A stretch of DNA of 64,000 bases from Xanthostigma xanthostigma (lineage: Eukaryota > Arthropoda > Insecta > Raphidioptera > Raphidiidae): contig OY754468.1 in assembly GCA_963575645.1 (NCBI GenBank), positions 12,772,001-12,836,000 of the forward strand, in the 5' to 3' direction. The stretch's first letter is position 1, and each line of letters starts with the position of its first letter. A program made the translations under genes and the position numbers. The notes under the pieces were generated by a model, which saw only the letters and a list, made by a program, of their open reading frames with translations, searched no databases and had not been told where the DNA came from. This document shows, one piece after another, positions 34,723 to 47,118 of the stretch.

Positions 34723-35966
34723 GAACTAGACTACAAATTAAATATACTCTTCAGTACGTACTAGCGTTTTCATAAAATTTGTAAGTCCAGTCCTGTCGGG
34801 CCGATTTTATTAAAATTTTAACAACACATTTTGATCATTACTAAAAAGTTAAATTTCAATTTTGAAACGATTCTGAAAATGTTTTCGCCATTGGCAAATT
34901 GAAAATCCCAACCCTAAGTATGGCATAGGTGGAAGATGGGTTGATATCGAAGTAACGTGTCTATTCTACGCTACCCGGCACCACCACCACCACCATGACG
35001 ACGAGTGCGCCGCCTTTGTACAAACTTTAATCCCATCGGGTTAGCAAAGATAATATTTAGCTAGAGGCCAATCTAAATTTGCCACTGTGAACGAGCGGGT
35101 TCACAGCTTCAACATCTATTGCCGATGTCGTAGTTAAAAGAACACGACTACAGAACGGCAACTCGCAAGTTAAACGGAGTAAAGGCTCTAACAGACCAAG
35201 GCGGCCGCGGTAGCGATAACATAAAACATGTTGTTTTAATGTACGTGTTCTGACAGAAGTGCGTTCGCGGTCATTTTGGCGGGAATTTGCAGCGTTCAGT
35301 CTTGCGGCCACTATGCGGTGGCGGCCAAACACTTCGTGTCGTATTTGGCCGCCGAACGCTGTGTTAGCTGTTAGTTGCATACACGTTATTGCGACTGCAT
35401 GTCTACTTTCAGACGGTGATATCCATACACCGTCTGAAAGTAGACATTTTAACGAAAAAAACCCCGTACTACGATTTTTGAAAAGCTGAAATTTTTACAT
35501 TACTTTATTAGGTTGAAGTAATTTTTCGGTTTTTTGTTATTACATTGGCCAATTAATTTTTTTATTCGAAAAAATTACAGCTTATATAGGACATAGAAAG
35601 GTCTCTTGAAAATTTCACGAAAAAAAAATCATTTTTGCAGGAGAAAAAAAAATAAAAACGAAAAATACGGTTTTTTCGATATTTCTCTGAATCTTTGAGG
35701 TTATGTGAAAAAATTATAATCATAAAAGTTGTAGATCCTTTTAATACCTACAACATTGCTATACAACATTTTTCGATTGGAGGTCAACTTTTGTCGGAAA
35801 CAACGGAAAACGCGTTTGACCCCTAAAACGCGACCCCTGGCCTTTTACGCATTTGAATTTTTGGTTTCTGTATTTCTGACGGCAGTTTATTCCCTTCCTC
35901 ATCATTCGTTTTCTGTTATTAATTTTTTCCTTGTCAAAAGTTAACTTCACTGGTCTATATTTCTAA
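34723..35966. other. no gene recognised; GC-rich patch and a 19-bp hairpin
   Basis: A GC-rich patch at 34970-35390 (with a CAC run at 34981-34995) holds a 107-codon minus-strand frame (35057-35380) without recognisable motifs. At 35400-35446 a perfect 19-bp stem (TGTCTACTTTCAGACGGTG) closes a 9-nt loop. The remainder is AT-rich. Confidence 0.4.
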
Positions 35967-36566
35967 CTAACGGTCCCGTCCGGTTTCACCCGGATGTAAA
36001 AGAACGAATTGGGAAGGGAAGAACATTCATCATAGTTTACCGAGATGACTGTTATGTCCAAATTTCATGATGATCGGAGTTACCGTTCAAAAGTTTTTGC
36101 GATAAAAAGCAGTATTTATACTTTTTTTAACTAATAATTTTTTTTTAATTAATTAAATAAAATTAAAATAAATTTAAATGTAAGCCTTAGAAGAAAGCTA
36201 TGTAGAAAATAAAAAAAAATAAAAATATATTCGCCCAACGTGTGGCTCGAACCCACGACCCTGATATTGACAGTCGCATGCTCTAACGATTGAGCCATAC
36301 GACGTTGTGTACTCACAACGCTAATATGAGTATATTTAGTTAGTGCATAGAATAGAATGAATAGAAGCATATTTTTGAGATACATTTTGCAACATTTTTC
36401 ATTAATGCTCCGCTCCTAATGGTCGTAGCGTGATATTATATAGCCTATAGCCTTCCTCGATAAATGGGCTATCTAACAAAACAATGTTTTTTCAATTTGA
36501 ACCAGTAGTTCCTGAGATTACCGCGTTCAAACAAACAAACTCTTCAGCTTTATATATTAGTATAGA
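35967..36566 (-). mobile_element. Helitron carrying a tRNA-Lys module
   Basis: Minus strand from TCTATACTAATATATAAAGC to a CCGGACGGGACCG arm with CTAG mutated to TTAG. Same structure as 9361 and 58862. Confidence 0.75.
36232..36304 (-). pseudogene. tRNA-Lys-derived module
   Basis: 73 nt, T arm GTGGGTTCGAGCCACAC (one mismatch), anticodon loop CTGTCAA, acceptor degenerate. Confidence 0.65.
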
Positions 36567-36884
36567 TGTCGGATCTTAGATGAAAAAGATTCTGTTTCGG
36601 TAAGGAATTCTAGTTGGACGATTTTTCTATGATTCTTTACGCTCGAGCCACATCGGTTCCTGTGTACACATCATTCAGTTTGAGAACGATGAAAAGCGGT
36701 GCGACGTCAAGTACTTTCACGTACATCAGCTTTCTTTTCTTTCTCTCGCAGGTTTCGAAACTGCATTTTGGCATCAAACAAAACTATGAAAAATATGTTG
36801 CATAACCAAAATAACTTTGACTTTTGCAATTTGTTTCCGTTTTGTTTCTTTGGCAGCCCGGTCCTGCTTAGCCCGAATTTGTAG
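36567..36884. other. no gene recognised
   Basis: Nothing identified. Confidence 0.4.
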
Positions 36885-37408
36885 ATTGCCACCGTTTTTC
36901 CGTCGACTTTTTTATCATTATTAACGGGAGTCGGCTTGTCACCGGGAACACCGCAGCCTCTAGGACTTATTGTACAATCTCCCAATCTCGTATATCACTC
37001 GATCCAGTATCCTCGTTCCTTGCACTAGCTTGTGCAGTCCGTGGACTGGGTGACTGATATAGTCTTCTGGACTTATTCTACATTGTCCATAGATTATCTG
37101 TCTTCTACGATCCAAAGTCTCGCATTCACACAAAATATGATGTTTCCGTCTTCTAATTGCTCTGTCTAAGTCCCCGTTAGGAGGTGTTCTTTCAGGGCAC
37201 AATATCCTGTCAGGAGGCCTACCACGAGACGAAGATTGTTCCTACTGAGTTGTAGTAGTTCTTCATTCATCTTTCGGGATTGTCTTTTAATAAAAATCTT
37301 GCCATGTGGCTGCCCGGAAATTTGATTCCAGTATGTCTTGTGCTGATCTTTGATCCGTTCCTTTATTTGAGCCCGTACTGAGGTTACTGACGTACTTACA
37401 ATCTTCAC
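36885..37408 (-). pseudogene. I-type LINE 3' end
   Basis: Minus strand QIKERIKDQHKTYWNQISG, KMNEELLQLSRNNLRLVVG and LLTGYCALKEHL, then after a frameshift near 37180, RRRKHHILCECETLDRRR and the tail ISPEDYISHPVHG. It is the sister of the copy at 30553 and has no LTR insertion. Confidence 0.75.
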
Positions 37409-37570
37409 GAAAAGCGCTTATATTTTAACGCGATAATATATAGCCTATGTCCATCCTGAAGCTCCAGTCCAATTATTGGTGAAAACATTTTTGAAATCGG
37501 ATGAGTAGTTACGGATATTACCTCCTACATCCAAACTTACAAACTTTGCCTTTTTATAATATTTGTATGG
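37409..37570 (-). mobile_element. Lep1-like Helitron 5' fragment
   Basis: Minus strand AAAGGCAAAGTTTGTAAGTT, GATGTAGGAGGTAAT and GGATGGACATAGGCTATAT match 44135-44290. The 3' CTAG end is missing. Confidence 0.6.
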
Positions 37571-37576
37571 ACTGTG

Positions 37577-37757
37577 AATCAGGAGTCTATGACATAGAGA
37601 TATTAGACTAGAGTACGCGAGTGAACCGTGAGAGTATCTGCAATTCAGATCAGTAACTAATGATACAAAACAATGCGTTCTCTCTCTGAACTGAGGACAC
37701 TTTCACTTATGGCAAGCATACGAACTAGCGTACTCTGGTTACTTATATCTCTATGGT
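37577..37757. repeat. inverted pair of the 10222 repeat
   Basis: ATAGAGATATTAGACTAGAG at the left is mirrored, imperfectly, by ACTCTGGTTACTTATATCTC at the right. Confidence 0.45.
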
Positions 37758-37950
37758 CGATGACTCTTAAAATAAAATAAAGTAGACCAGTATTCATGTC
37801 GGATTTTTATAAAAAGACAACTGAAGTAGATTTTCTCGAAAACAATGCATTTCCGACCCTCAAGTAATAGATGTTAAATCATTCCCAATTAGTCATAGTT
37901 CCTTCTTCCGAGAGGAATGCGAGCAATTACCGGTCACCCTGTATACTGTG

Positions 37951-38453
37951 TAGTGATGTGCCGGATATCCGTATCCGTATCCGCGGATATTCGAGGGAAA
38001 AGAAAGATCCGTATCCGTTAGTTTTTGGCGGATCTTTTACGGATCTTTTACCTTATTAATTTTATAATAATGAAAACCTGTTAAATTCCAATTCAGATTA
38101 TTTTTTATTTTTTTAAATCGTATTTGGCACCTTTATATTGCATACATTTATCGTAGTGAGTACCATACTAATAGTACATAACTCAAAGGTACTAAATAAA
38201 CTATCTTTATAATGAGATATTGCATATCGATCTTTGGAAAGAGACAATCTGTTATGAGAGTTAACTCTTAAAGAGGTCAATAACTTTTTCCCATAACAGA
38301 TAGTCTCTTTCCAAAGGTCGATGTGCAATATTTACCGCCGCGTACTCTAAGAAAGTTAAGATCCGTATCCGTATCCGCGAATCTTGAAACCAAAAATCCG
38401 TATACAGATCCGTATCCGCGGATATACATTTTTAACGATCCGGCACATCACTA
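37951..38453. mobile_element. hAT-type MITE (GATGTGCCGGAT family)
   Basis: Inverted ends TAGTGATGTGCCGGATATCC ... GATCCGGCACATCACTA; 8-bp duplications ATACTGTG and ATACCGTG (7 of 8). Same interior as 25787. Non-coding, 503 bp. Confidence 0.9.
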
Positions 38454-38855
38454 ATACCGTGTGGGGAACGAGAAAGAGAGAGAGGCAAAAGTGAAGTGGT
38501 CGTACTGATTGGGTCGGATCGTTCGAGTGTCCGTCTGTCGAAAGGCGCACACACTGTGTGTATTTTAGCTGGCAGGGCAACACTCAACACAGACACCGCT
38601 GGTATTTTCGTAAACCGGATTGCTTGCTGCGGTATCTCTCCACATGCCGTGCTCTGCTTTACCGACCCGACGACTTACATAAGTGCTTATAGAGCAACTG
38701 CTATAACATCTGTGTCCACTGTTTTGTTTTCACGCTACAGCTCGAGTGATCGCTCGCTCCGTTCACCAAATCTTATTAAATTAAACGACTTTTGAAGATT
38801 ATAGTTCCGTTCTTTGTGCATGAAATTCGTTATGTCGGATAGTTTAATTGTGTTC
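38454..38855. other. no gene recognised
   Basis: A 99-codon plus-strand frame (38496-38795) has no family motif. Confidence 0.4.
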
Positions 38856-39204
38856 CGGTTTCATCCGGGTGCGATATAGATATATTTCTGCAAAATGTAT
38901 TTCGTTTGCGGCCCGGCGTCTAATAGCTTTGAGCAAATTCTACCGGATTTGCTTCTGAACTAATAGCTTTGAGCGAATTCTAACAGATGTCGCTACTTGG
39001 TACTAAACACTTTTTTTTGTTTGCTTCTGAACTTCTATCAGTTGTTGTTACATGTTACTAAAACAGTTTTGTTGAGAAAACACCGTAATTTTGTACAAAA
39101 TATTTAATAAAAACTATCCTATAGCGTAAGTTGCTCCAACCAAGACACGTTTACCAAATTTCATTAAAATCGGTTAAGTGGTTTCGGAGATAAACGCGGT
39201 TTGC
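38856..39204 (-). mobile_element. Helitron, CAGAAGCAAA family
   Basis: Minus strand runs from CCGATTTTAATGAAATTTGG through the AGCTATTAGTTCAGAAGCAA units to CGCACCCGGATGAAACCGGA. Related 3' ends are at 59518 and 60826. Confidence 0.5.
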
Positions 39205-39518
39205 TTGTTAGGTTGGTTGAACGCGCTAATTTCAGGAACTACTGGTTCGAATTGAATTTTTTTTTTTTGTTGGATAGCTCATTTATCGAGGAGCTATATA
39301 AAATCACGCTACGACCAGTAGGAGCGGAGCATTAATGAAAAATGTTGCAAAATGTAACTCAAAATTTGTCCGTCCGATGAAAACTTGTGAACGGTAACTC
39401 CGATCATCATAAAATTTGAACACAACATTAATCTCGGTAAACTAAGATGAATGTGCGCATCTCCCTCCCTTCCCTATTCGTTCTTTTGCACCCGGGTGAA
39501 ACCGGGCGGGACCGTTAG
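39205..39518 (+). mobile_element. Helitron of the tRNA-Lys family lacking the tRNA
   Basis: The 5' block (GAACGCGCTAATTTCAGGAA) joins directly to the 3' block at GTCCGTCCGA, ending GGGCGGGACCGTTAG. The tRNA-bearing middle is absent. Confidence 0.65.
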
Positions 39519-40098
39519 TATAGATATATAATATTCATTCGGAAGGTCAAAGGGTCATCCATTTTAAAACGAGATTGGATTTTTCACATTTCTACGCTAT
39601 TAAATTCAAAACGATGATTTATAATTTATAAAAGTATAATTTGAATTGTATATAAAAAATAAAGTAACAATTTGTCTGCCAAGTGTCTGAAGAAGCGAGC
39701 ACAATCCTCCTGAAATAAGGAACAAGGTGGATTATAAAAGCTCAGCTGACGTTTTAAATGTATGGCGTGGCAATGCATGGAGGCGCTATTACACCGCTCC
39801 CTGCATTCGGTGCCTCCGCCCTGTTATTTGACAGTGCAGTGACGTCCTTTAACAATTTACTCAAGGAACTTTTAAAATAATATTTAATCACAACTAAAAA
39901 ACATTATTCATCTAATTATTTATCAGACAAATCATTTTTTTTTATTTACAAAAATAATATTACAAAATGAATCTCATATAATTTCGTTTTGTTATAATGA
40001 AGCATTTAACTTTGATACACATTTTTTCTTGTTTATAGTTATTCCGAAAGCAGTTTTTAATGGAAATTGCAATCTTTCTAATTGATAAGGCAAATCCG
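39519..40098. other. no gene recognised
   Basis: AT-rich with no domain. Confidence 0.4.
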
Positions 40099-40513
40099 TT
40101 AGTGTAAACTCTATATAGCGACACTCAAGGGACTGTACCCTTTGTAGCGTTATTGAGAGTTGTCGTTAAACGGAGAGAAGAAATAATCCATTAATGTTTT
40201 CAATACACAAAGATTTTTTTACTCGCCATGTTCACAGTTTGCAAGTTTGTGGGCAACTAAGATCGATAAGCAGCTGAGCTAAACATATGAAAGATAATCC
40301 CAACAAACAAAAGAACGAATTTCTTAGAATCTTCGGTACGCATGATGCCGACAACAAAGCAACAAAATAACAAACAAGTACTGTTTATTGCTTAATGATG
40401 ACGTATTGCTGTCGTTATTTAGAGTGTGCGTGTCGTTATTATAAGCAACAAGATAAACCAACTAGAGTTAAGTAATTTTGACGTTTTATAAGGAGTCTGT
40501 CGTTACACTGTAT
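40099..40513 (-). mobile_element. pogo/Tigger-type MITE
   Basis: Left end TAGTGTAAACTCTATATAGC, right end CGTTACACTGTA. On the minus strand it keeps the transposase start (ATGGCGAGTAAA) and then loses frame. Confidence 0.7.
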
Positions 40514-40608
40514 CTCATTAAATTTCATCGTAATCGGCTCAGCGGTTTGGCCGTGAAAGCGTAACAGACAGACAGAGTTTTTTCCGAATTTATAATATTA
40601 GTATGGAT
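40514..40608 (-). mobile_element. Helitron/retroelement end, ATCCATACTAATATTATAAA type
   Basis: Minus strand ATCCATACTAATATTATAAA followed by a GTCTGTCTGTTACGCTTTCA block is a very common moth repeat end. It abuts the Tigger copy. Confidence 0.5.
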
Positions 40609-40912
40609 TGCTACGCCATTGCTTTTTCGCAGAGATATGAACGCTGGATATAACCATTATTTTTGTGCAGTGTCTTGTATAAAGGCTATTAGATTTGAAT
40701 AATTCAATATGTAATGCCTTTAGCCGTTAGAAATATTGTGGTGTTATTTTATAAATTGCATGGTTATTTACATACTTAACATACTCGCTAATATATCAAG
40801 AATATGTTTTTTTTTAATTACAATATATTTCATAAAACGCTTCGCCACTTCATTTGTTTTTTAGGGTTCCGTGCCTCAAAAGGAAAAAAGGAACCCTTAT
40901 TTTAAGACAGCA

Positions 40913-41500
40913 GGGACCGTATTCATAAAGACTTGTTAAATCTCTCAATAGTTATTGAATCGTTAACTGCTGTTATTGAACCAATAAGGAAAGTTGGTAT
41001 TCATAAAGCAGAATTGTCAAATATATAATTATTGATTTTTCAAGTCTATACAATTTTAGTTTTAAGACAAATGTAAATAAGTACCCACACACGTACTTAT
41101 CAGAATGCCATTTTAATTCATTTAGTAATCTGTTGTTATCTGTTTTATAAGTTTGTCATGTAATCAATAGAATTTATTCATTAAAAGCCTGAAGAGGTCG
41201 ACACACCAGTCGACGAAACGTCGTTTTTAAAAAATCTTGTTTTTTATTTCAAAAACCAATTGTTCCAGAGGATCAACACAACATAGTTTACCATAACTAT
41301 TGACTCGTTAAAATTTGTGTCCTTATTATAAATTGTAAGTTGTTCAGTGTATATCAGGTAAAATTAAATATCCCTAAATATCTTATCTTTTTCACGCTGA
41401 TTTAAACATCCAAATAGCACTTTGTGAATACCAAATCTGTCTATTAGTAGTTATAGTTTATTAGTTATATTAGTTATTGGTTCTTTATGAATACGACCCC
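40913..41500. mobile_element. inverted-repeat MITE with internal Penelope-like hairpin
   Basis: GGGACCGTATTCATAAAG at the left is mirrored by CTTTATGAATACGACCCC at the right; related TTTGTGAATACCAAAT pieces lie inside. Target duplication not resolved. Non-coding. Confidence 0.65.
41189..41224 (+). repeat. Penelope-type hairpin with hammerhead-like core
   Basis: CTGAAGAG, stem GTCGAC / GTCGAC around ACACCA, then GAAACGTCG. CTGANGA and GAAAC flanking a stem is the hammerhead core layout found in Penelope-like terminal repeats; stems I and III are not convincing here. Confidence 0.4.
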
Positions 41501-41729
41501 AGAACTCGTGTATTTTCAATCTGTTAAAACCAATCGACTCATGCATTTTCAACTCCTCCTTTACTCCCAATGCCAGTCAAAGAACTCTTTTTACATTTTT
41601 CCCATTTTGTTAATTTTAATCTATAGGCGCCATAATTTGACGTTCCGCTGTCAGTGTAAACAAATTAATTATTTATATATTGTACGTCATAATTGATAAA
41701 TAAATAATTCTCACATACCTTTTGTGTTA

Positions 41730-42000
41730 TACTATTTATAATTTATATAATGGTTTACAATCTGAATTTTATGGTACCTATATAAAATTAACATCAGTTT
41801 TCCTCATTACATATTTTTGACACATCAAAGTTTGTGACTTATCACCATAGAAACATGTCGCTATTTCCATAAAAGGTGAGTTTAATTATTCCTCTATTAC
41901 CCACTAGCGGCGCTAGTAGGCTTCGTGCACACAGCCTATAGCGTTGTTTCATCTCAATGGCGTGCGACATCGCGAGTAGAAGTTAGTTTTTTAATAATAT
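41730..42000. repeat. dispersed repeat shared (inverted) with 4890-5165
   Basis: See the copy at 4890; CTATTACCCACTAGCGGCGC is the sharpest shared block. Confidence 0.55.
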
Positions 42001-42609
42001 AAATATTACATACAATTCTGCCAATCTGCTCATAAGTAGATGGTCGGGAAGTGGTACTGTTACCCTATGTAATGTAATATAAAAAGGTTGGCCAAAGCTG
42101 GCGCTCAAACTGCAAATCGGAGTAACACACAGACACACGTATATTATGATATAAAACAGACTGACGTTATATATATTGTGCCATAGAAGCAAATGCGCAG
42201 GCGTAGTGAAACAAATGGCTGCAGATTTCTCGCCGTGGTTATGTTTTAATAGAATTTACGATTATTGCTCAGCCGCTCTTTTGATGGCATAACCTGTAGC
42301 AGATTTAGCTCCACACTCGGCACTCTACAGCCCCCTCCTCCTCCTCTCCAACCCCCCAATCCCTTCCGCGTTCACGTCCTAGTTTCTTCCTTCCCCCGTC
42401 CGACCTGTTCTCTTAATCGCTTCTCCTTTCGCAGACTATCGCAGGGCCGAATCGTTGCTTTATCTGTAAAAACAAATCGGCTTTTTTTTCGATAGTCCGC
42501 TAGCGGTCCCTACTCAACCGATTTTTCATGGTTTTGTAGATGGGTTTGGTGCGCGCGCAGTGACAGTTCGAATGCTGAAAATAAATTCAAAAACTAAAAC
42601 CCGACTAGT
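42001..42609. other. no gene recognised
   Basis: A proline-rich 76-codon frame (42265-42495) and a pyrimidine-rich tract are not convincing as coding. Confidence 0.4.
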
Positions 42610-43500
42610 TTTTTTTACATAAATGGAAAGATCACATACAAGTTTTATAGCAAAACTACGTTTATTTTAATTTTATACCTCTGTAACAATTATTATTATT
42701 TTTTATTACTCATGCGGGAAAAGTGGTATCTTTACGCATGCTGTTACGGTTGAAAAGTAGCTATTTTCATTTGCGTGCGGAAACTTTATTTGTCGCACTA
42801 ATATTATTGTTTGCCGCATGCAACTTCAGAGAAAAAAACAAAATAATAACGGTTTTTATGTCAACGTAACAAACTGTCATTTGAAGCAGATTTGAGGTTA
42901 AAATTTTCGATTATGAACTTTTATTCTTGACAATTTTAACAATTTTAACTGAATTTTCAACTTTTTAATGATTTAATTTTAATTTTTATTACTTCCAATT
43001 TCTTTTTTTAATTCCTAATAAAATTTTAATTTTAATTTAATTTAATTCGTAATAAAAAATAGTATGTGCAACTCGTGCGGCATTGTCGCACTAGTTGCAC
43101 AATATAGGTACTTACTATTATTCAACATATTTATTAACGTAAGTGTGTAACATGAATATTATTTAATTCAACATATTTGTTAATTTAAGTTTTTTAACAT
43201 GAACACTACTTCCTAGTTCATACGCTCCGCTGCCATCTTGCCTCTGTTTCTCTACATGACCACCAGGGTACACCAGTGGCGGCGTGACTTTTTAAGACGT
43301 GGTGTTACACCTCATAATTAAAAAGTTATAATGTAATGTGTGACTTTGTATCCAGAGTGAGTTTGATAGTACATACGTACTAAGTTAATAAGTGTTTTTA
43401 AATTCCATATAACTTTTTAATTATGAGGTAAAAAAATAAAATAAACGTAGTTTTGCTATAAAACTCGTATGTGATCTTTCCATTTATGTAATAAAAAAAT
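42610..43500. mobile_element. inverted-repeat DNA element (about 890 bp)
   Basis: TTACATAAATGGAAAGATCA ... AGCAAAACTACG is mirrored at 43436-43500 over about 60 bp. The interior has a diverged tandem pair (43122-43212, TTCAACATATTTRTTAA) and AT-rich sequence that recurs inverted near 52100-52205. No transposase. Confidence 0.7.
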
Positions 43501-44134
43501 GTAATTAAAAAATTCAATTGCGGTTGGTTGGGGTTTCGGCCCACCGAAATCCGCCAACCTACCGAGTTTAAGCACGTTAAGAACGTAAACTCAAAATAAA
43601 GTAAACAGCATTCTTTTCGGAGATGCATAAGATAACCGTTTTTTTAGTGACTGGAAGTTACCCCTTTTGTACGGTCCGGCCCATTCCAACCTGCCAACCA
43701 TTGTATTTTTCTTTTAAGCAGGGTTTAAATTTCCCAAAAATCAATGAACTGGCCTATTCGGAGATCAATAGCGTTTAAGTGTTACGGACTCTCGTGCTAT
43801 AACGAAACTCGATTTTAGGTTCCAGACTAACGCAATATTGTCTTCTGCACGAGGCCAACACTGCAATATATACACTAGTCGGTCGGTGGCTTCCGACACC
43901 TGGTTTCCCTGCAAGCCTTCCCACTCCAGAACGTCGGAAAGGGAACGATAATCACACTTCCAGACTCATCCCCGTGTCTCACTATCAGTAACATCGTTCT
44001 CTTTAACCCATTTGTTTTCAACAGTTTTTTCTTATTTATCACAATTTTTTATTCTCTCCAACTGTCATCAATTTTATAATATACTTAAAAAAAGTATAAA
44101 TTTTATTTATTAGACATGCAATTAATTACAATAA
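43501..44134. other. no gene recognised
   Basis: Nothing identified. Confidence 0.4.
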
Positions 44135-44379
44135 TCTATACTTATATTATAAAGAGGTAAAGTTTGTAAGTTTAGATGTAGGAGGTAATCTCGGAAACTA
44201 CTCATCCGATTTCAATAAAAAATTCACCAGTATTTAGAATGAACCTTCAGGATGGACATAGGCTATATGTTATGGCGTAAAAATAAAAGCGCTTTTGTGG
44301 AGACCAATTTTGCAACGTAAGTAGACGAAAAAACGGTAGCAATCAACAAATTCGGGTGAAGCCGGACCGGCCGGCTAGT
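44135..44379 (+). mobile_element. Lep1-like Helitron, complete
   Basis: Starts TCTATACTTATATTATAAAG, ends GGGTGAAGCCGGACCGGCCG plus GCTAGT. 245 bp, non-autonomous. Part of it recurs at 37409-37570. Confidence 0.75.
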
Positions 44380-44614
44380 AATATATAAAATCAAGTAGAC
44401 ATGCACCTATGTTAATTGCGTTTATCTCAAAAATGTTATTATAAATGCAACACTGATAATTTTATTATAGATGGTAGTTAAAAAATACGTATTGTCTTAT
44501 TTAAGAAAATAAGAGACTTTTTGTTACACTGTTAAAGTAAAACTGATATAAAAAATATTTAAAAAAATATTCCTTCTGTGGGTTTATCATATACTTACTG
44601 TATAAATATAATGG

Positions 44615-44934
44615 ACTCTCGGTCCCGCCCGGTTTCACCCAGGTGCAAAAAACGAATGGGAGGAGGGACATGAGTACGCACATTCATCTTAGTTTTCCGA
44701 GATTAATGCTGTGTCCAAATTTCATGATGATCGAAGTTACCATTCAAAAGTTTTTGTCGGACGGACAAATTTTGAGTTGCATTTTGCAACATTTTTCATT
44801 GATGCTCCGCTCCTATTGGTCGTAGTGTGATATTATATAGCCTATGGCCTTCCTCAATAAATGGGCTAACCAATAAAAAAAAAATTCAATTCGAACCAGA
44901 AGTTCCTGAGATTAGCGCGTTCAATTAGCCATTC
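44615..44934 (-). mobile_element. Helitron of the tRNA-Lys family lacking the tRNA, 5'-truncated
   Basis: The 3' arm (GGTGAAACCGGGCGGGACCG) joins at GTCCGTCCGA to the 5' block, stopping at GAACGCGCTAATCTCA. The CTAG end is worn. Confidence 0.65.
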
Positions 44935-45323
44935 TTGTAAAAACAACTGAACTATACGAGCAAATTAACTGAAAATGTCTTCATAAAAATCGTTCCAAAT
45001 ATTTTATTTATTAGTAAATGCTTTTATGACCTAGGGTAGATTTTTTCTAAAAAAATATTTTATGTCAAGCCATCACAAAAATAATAGTGCAAATATTGCA
45101 TGTACAATGTACATACTTATTTTGAAATACAAAATAGACTATTTTCATAGTCATTATCTTAATTTAAATAAGTATATAAAATCAAATAATATTTTTTATA
45201 TCAATAGTTAATAAATTATTAATCAAAAATGTATTTTTCGTTGCATAAAATAACTTTATAGTTTACAGTGTAATTGTAATAACGCATCATAGTTGCAAGT
45301 AACAACATAATATTCGAAGTCTA
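44935..45323. other. no gene recognised
   Basis: AT-rich. Confidence 0.4.
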
Positions 45324-45507
45324 ATAGTGCTAACACACGGTCGAACTTGGTCCGGTCCGACAACGGACATGGTACGGCGGATCTTGCAACAGACGACCGA
45401 ATCTGTTCCCATCGAACCGGGCGGACACGCAGACGAACAGATTTGGTACGGAGCGGACCTGATCCGCTGTCCGCTTCGAACCAAGTTCGACCGTCTGTTA
45501 GTACTAT
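45324..45507. mobile_element. inverted-repeat MITE (184 bp)
   Basis: ATAGTGCTAACACACGGTCG...AACTTGGT mirrors ACCAAGTTCGACCGTCTGTT...AGTACTAT; repeated GGTCCG/GGTACGG motifs inside. Target duplication unclear. Confidence 0.65.
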
Positions 45508-45667
45508 AATAGATTAAAGCAGGCCATGATTTCAGTCGTAAATAACTGATGAATGCGTTCAGGTGTTTCTAATAGATCGTGATATCAAAATACTAAATTA
45601 ACCGGTTAAATTTTCAAGTTACCTAGTGTTAACTATTGTAATAATTAGTTTATTTGAGTGTTCATAA

Positions 45668-46664
45668 TCTTAATATATAAAAATTACGTGTCACATCTTT
45701 GTCCGCGATGGACTCCTAAACTACTGAACCGATTTTAAATTTGATTTGCACACCGTGTGCAATTCGACCCAGCTTGAAAGATAGGATAGCTTACATTTCA
45801 ATTTATAGTCGCAATATTATTTTATTGCAAATTATTTGTCTATTCCTTGACAGTCAGTAGATAAATAAGGGGGTTTCTGGGCCACTTGAAAAATAGCTTG
45901 AAAACAGCTATTTTTACCCCCTCTACTTTTATAGATTTGTGTACAATTTCTCGAATTTTAAAGTTAGACATATCAATTTTGGACTCAAATTAATCGGGGA
46001 TCTGAGACGAGTTCAACGATGGTATTCAAGTAGGGGGTGGCAGCAACCCTTAACATTTCCACCTCTTTCGAATTTTAAAGTTCATCAGTTTTTTTGGACT
46101 TAAATGAAGCAGGAAGCATGGTGTTCACCGGTGGTGGTTTACCCCCACTCCAGCTGAGTGTAATTTGACACCTGAGGAGTGAGCTCAAACCGGCGTATTA
46201 TACTACTACAGTCATAATACAACCATATAAGATGGCGAAACTGTTGACTGGATTGAGTGAATATTCAATAGATGGCGCAACGAACTTAACAACCATATAA
46301 GATGGCAATACCTGTTGACTGGATTGAGTGAATATTCAATAGATGGCGCAACAAACTTAACAACCATATATCTAGATCGAGGATGTAAAAAAACTGAATA
46401 TCGTTTAAAACTGCTCGGCACGACGGCGCAGTCGGAGTGCTTGAAATAGAGCAAGTGTTTTAAAGACCAGTTATCCACGAATACTTTACGCTATTTTTTT
46501 TCGAGCACGACGGCGCAGCCGGAGTGCTCGACATACACACATATACGCACATGTATATTTTAAAATAGCTAGCAATTAATAAAATAGATAGATAGATAGA
46601 TGTTCCAATTAAATTGTTTTATTATTTCACTTTATACGTAGCGAAGCACGTACAGGGCCGCTAG
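45668..46664 (+). mobile_element. Helitron with internal minisatellites (997 bp)
   Basis: Starts TCTTAATATATAAAAATTAC, ends GCGAAGCACGTACAGGGCCG plus CTAG. Inside are two 71-72 bp tandem units (46219-46370), a twice-used GCACGACGGCGCAG motif (46418 and 46504) and a GATA run near 46585-46600. Confidence 0.72.
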
Positions 46665-47118
46665 TTGTTTTTATATAAATATCAACCGTCGAATTGCAAA
46701 AGCTATCGTAAAATTGTTGTTTGCAAAAAATTGCATTTTATTAAAGTGTGGTTGTCTGACATTTGGTAAGTTTCATTTCGAGTTTTTAGCTATATTTTTT
46801 TTCAGCGAACAATTAAATTATACAAGGTGTTTCAAAAGTCCCGGAACGGCTTAATATTTCATACCTATCGGTTAAGCCGGACTAAAAATAAAAAAATGTT
46901 TTTTAATAACTTTTTCCTGTCTATCGAATGGCAAAATTATATGTGTCCTGTAGCTAAAAATCTATTGTTTTTTATGCTATGCGCCTATAAACTATAAAAT
47001 AAAACCATTTTCGATCAATTTAAACGAGAACCAAATCCCGGTTAGAGTAATTTATGCAAAATATCCATTGGAAATATTATTTTACATGACATACAAAACT
47101 GTTAATTGCCGTTTTAGG
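46665..47118. other. no gene recognised
   Basis: ACAAGGTGTTTCAAAAGTCC at 46824 looks like a mariner-type end, but no partner was found. Confidence 0.35.

Noticed and set aside
35057..35380. 107-codon minus-strand frame in a GC-rich patch
   Set aside because: No domain or motif; openness is expected from the base composition.
34723..35966. The 19-bp hairpin at 35400-35446 as a microRNA precursor
   Set aside because: The stem is too short and perfect for a typical precursor, and no known mature sequence was recognised.
46824..46850. Mariner inverted terminal repeat
   Set aside because: No matching end within a few kilobases and no transposase codons.
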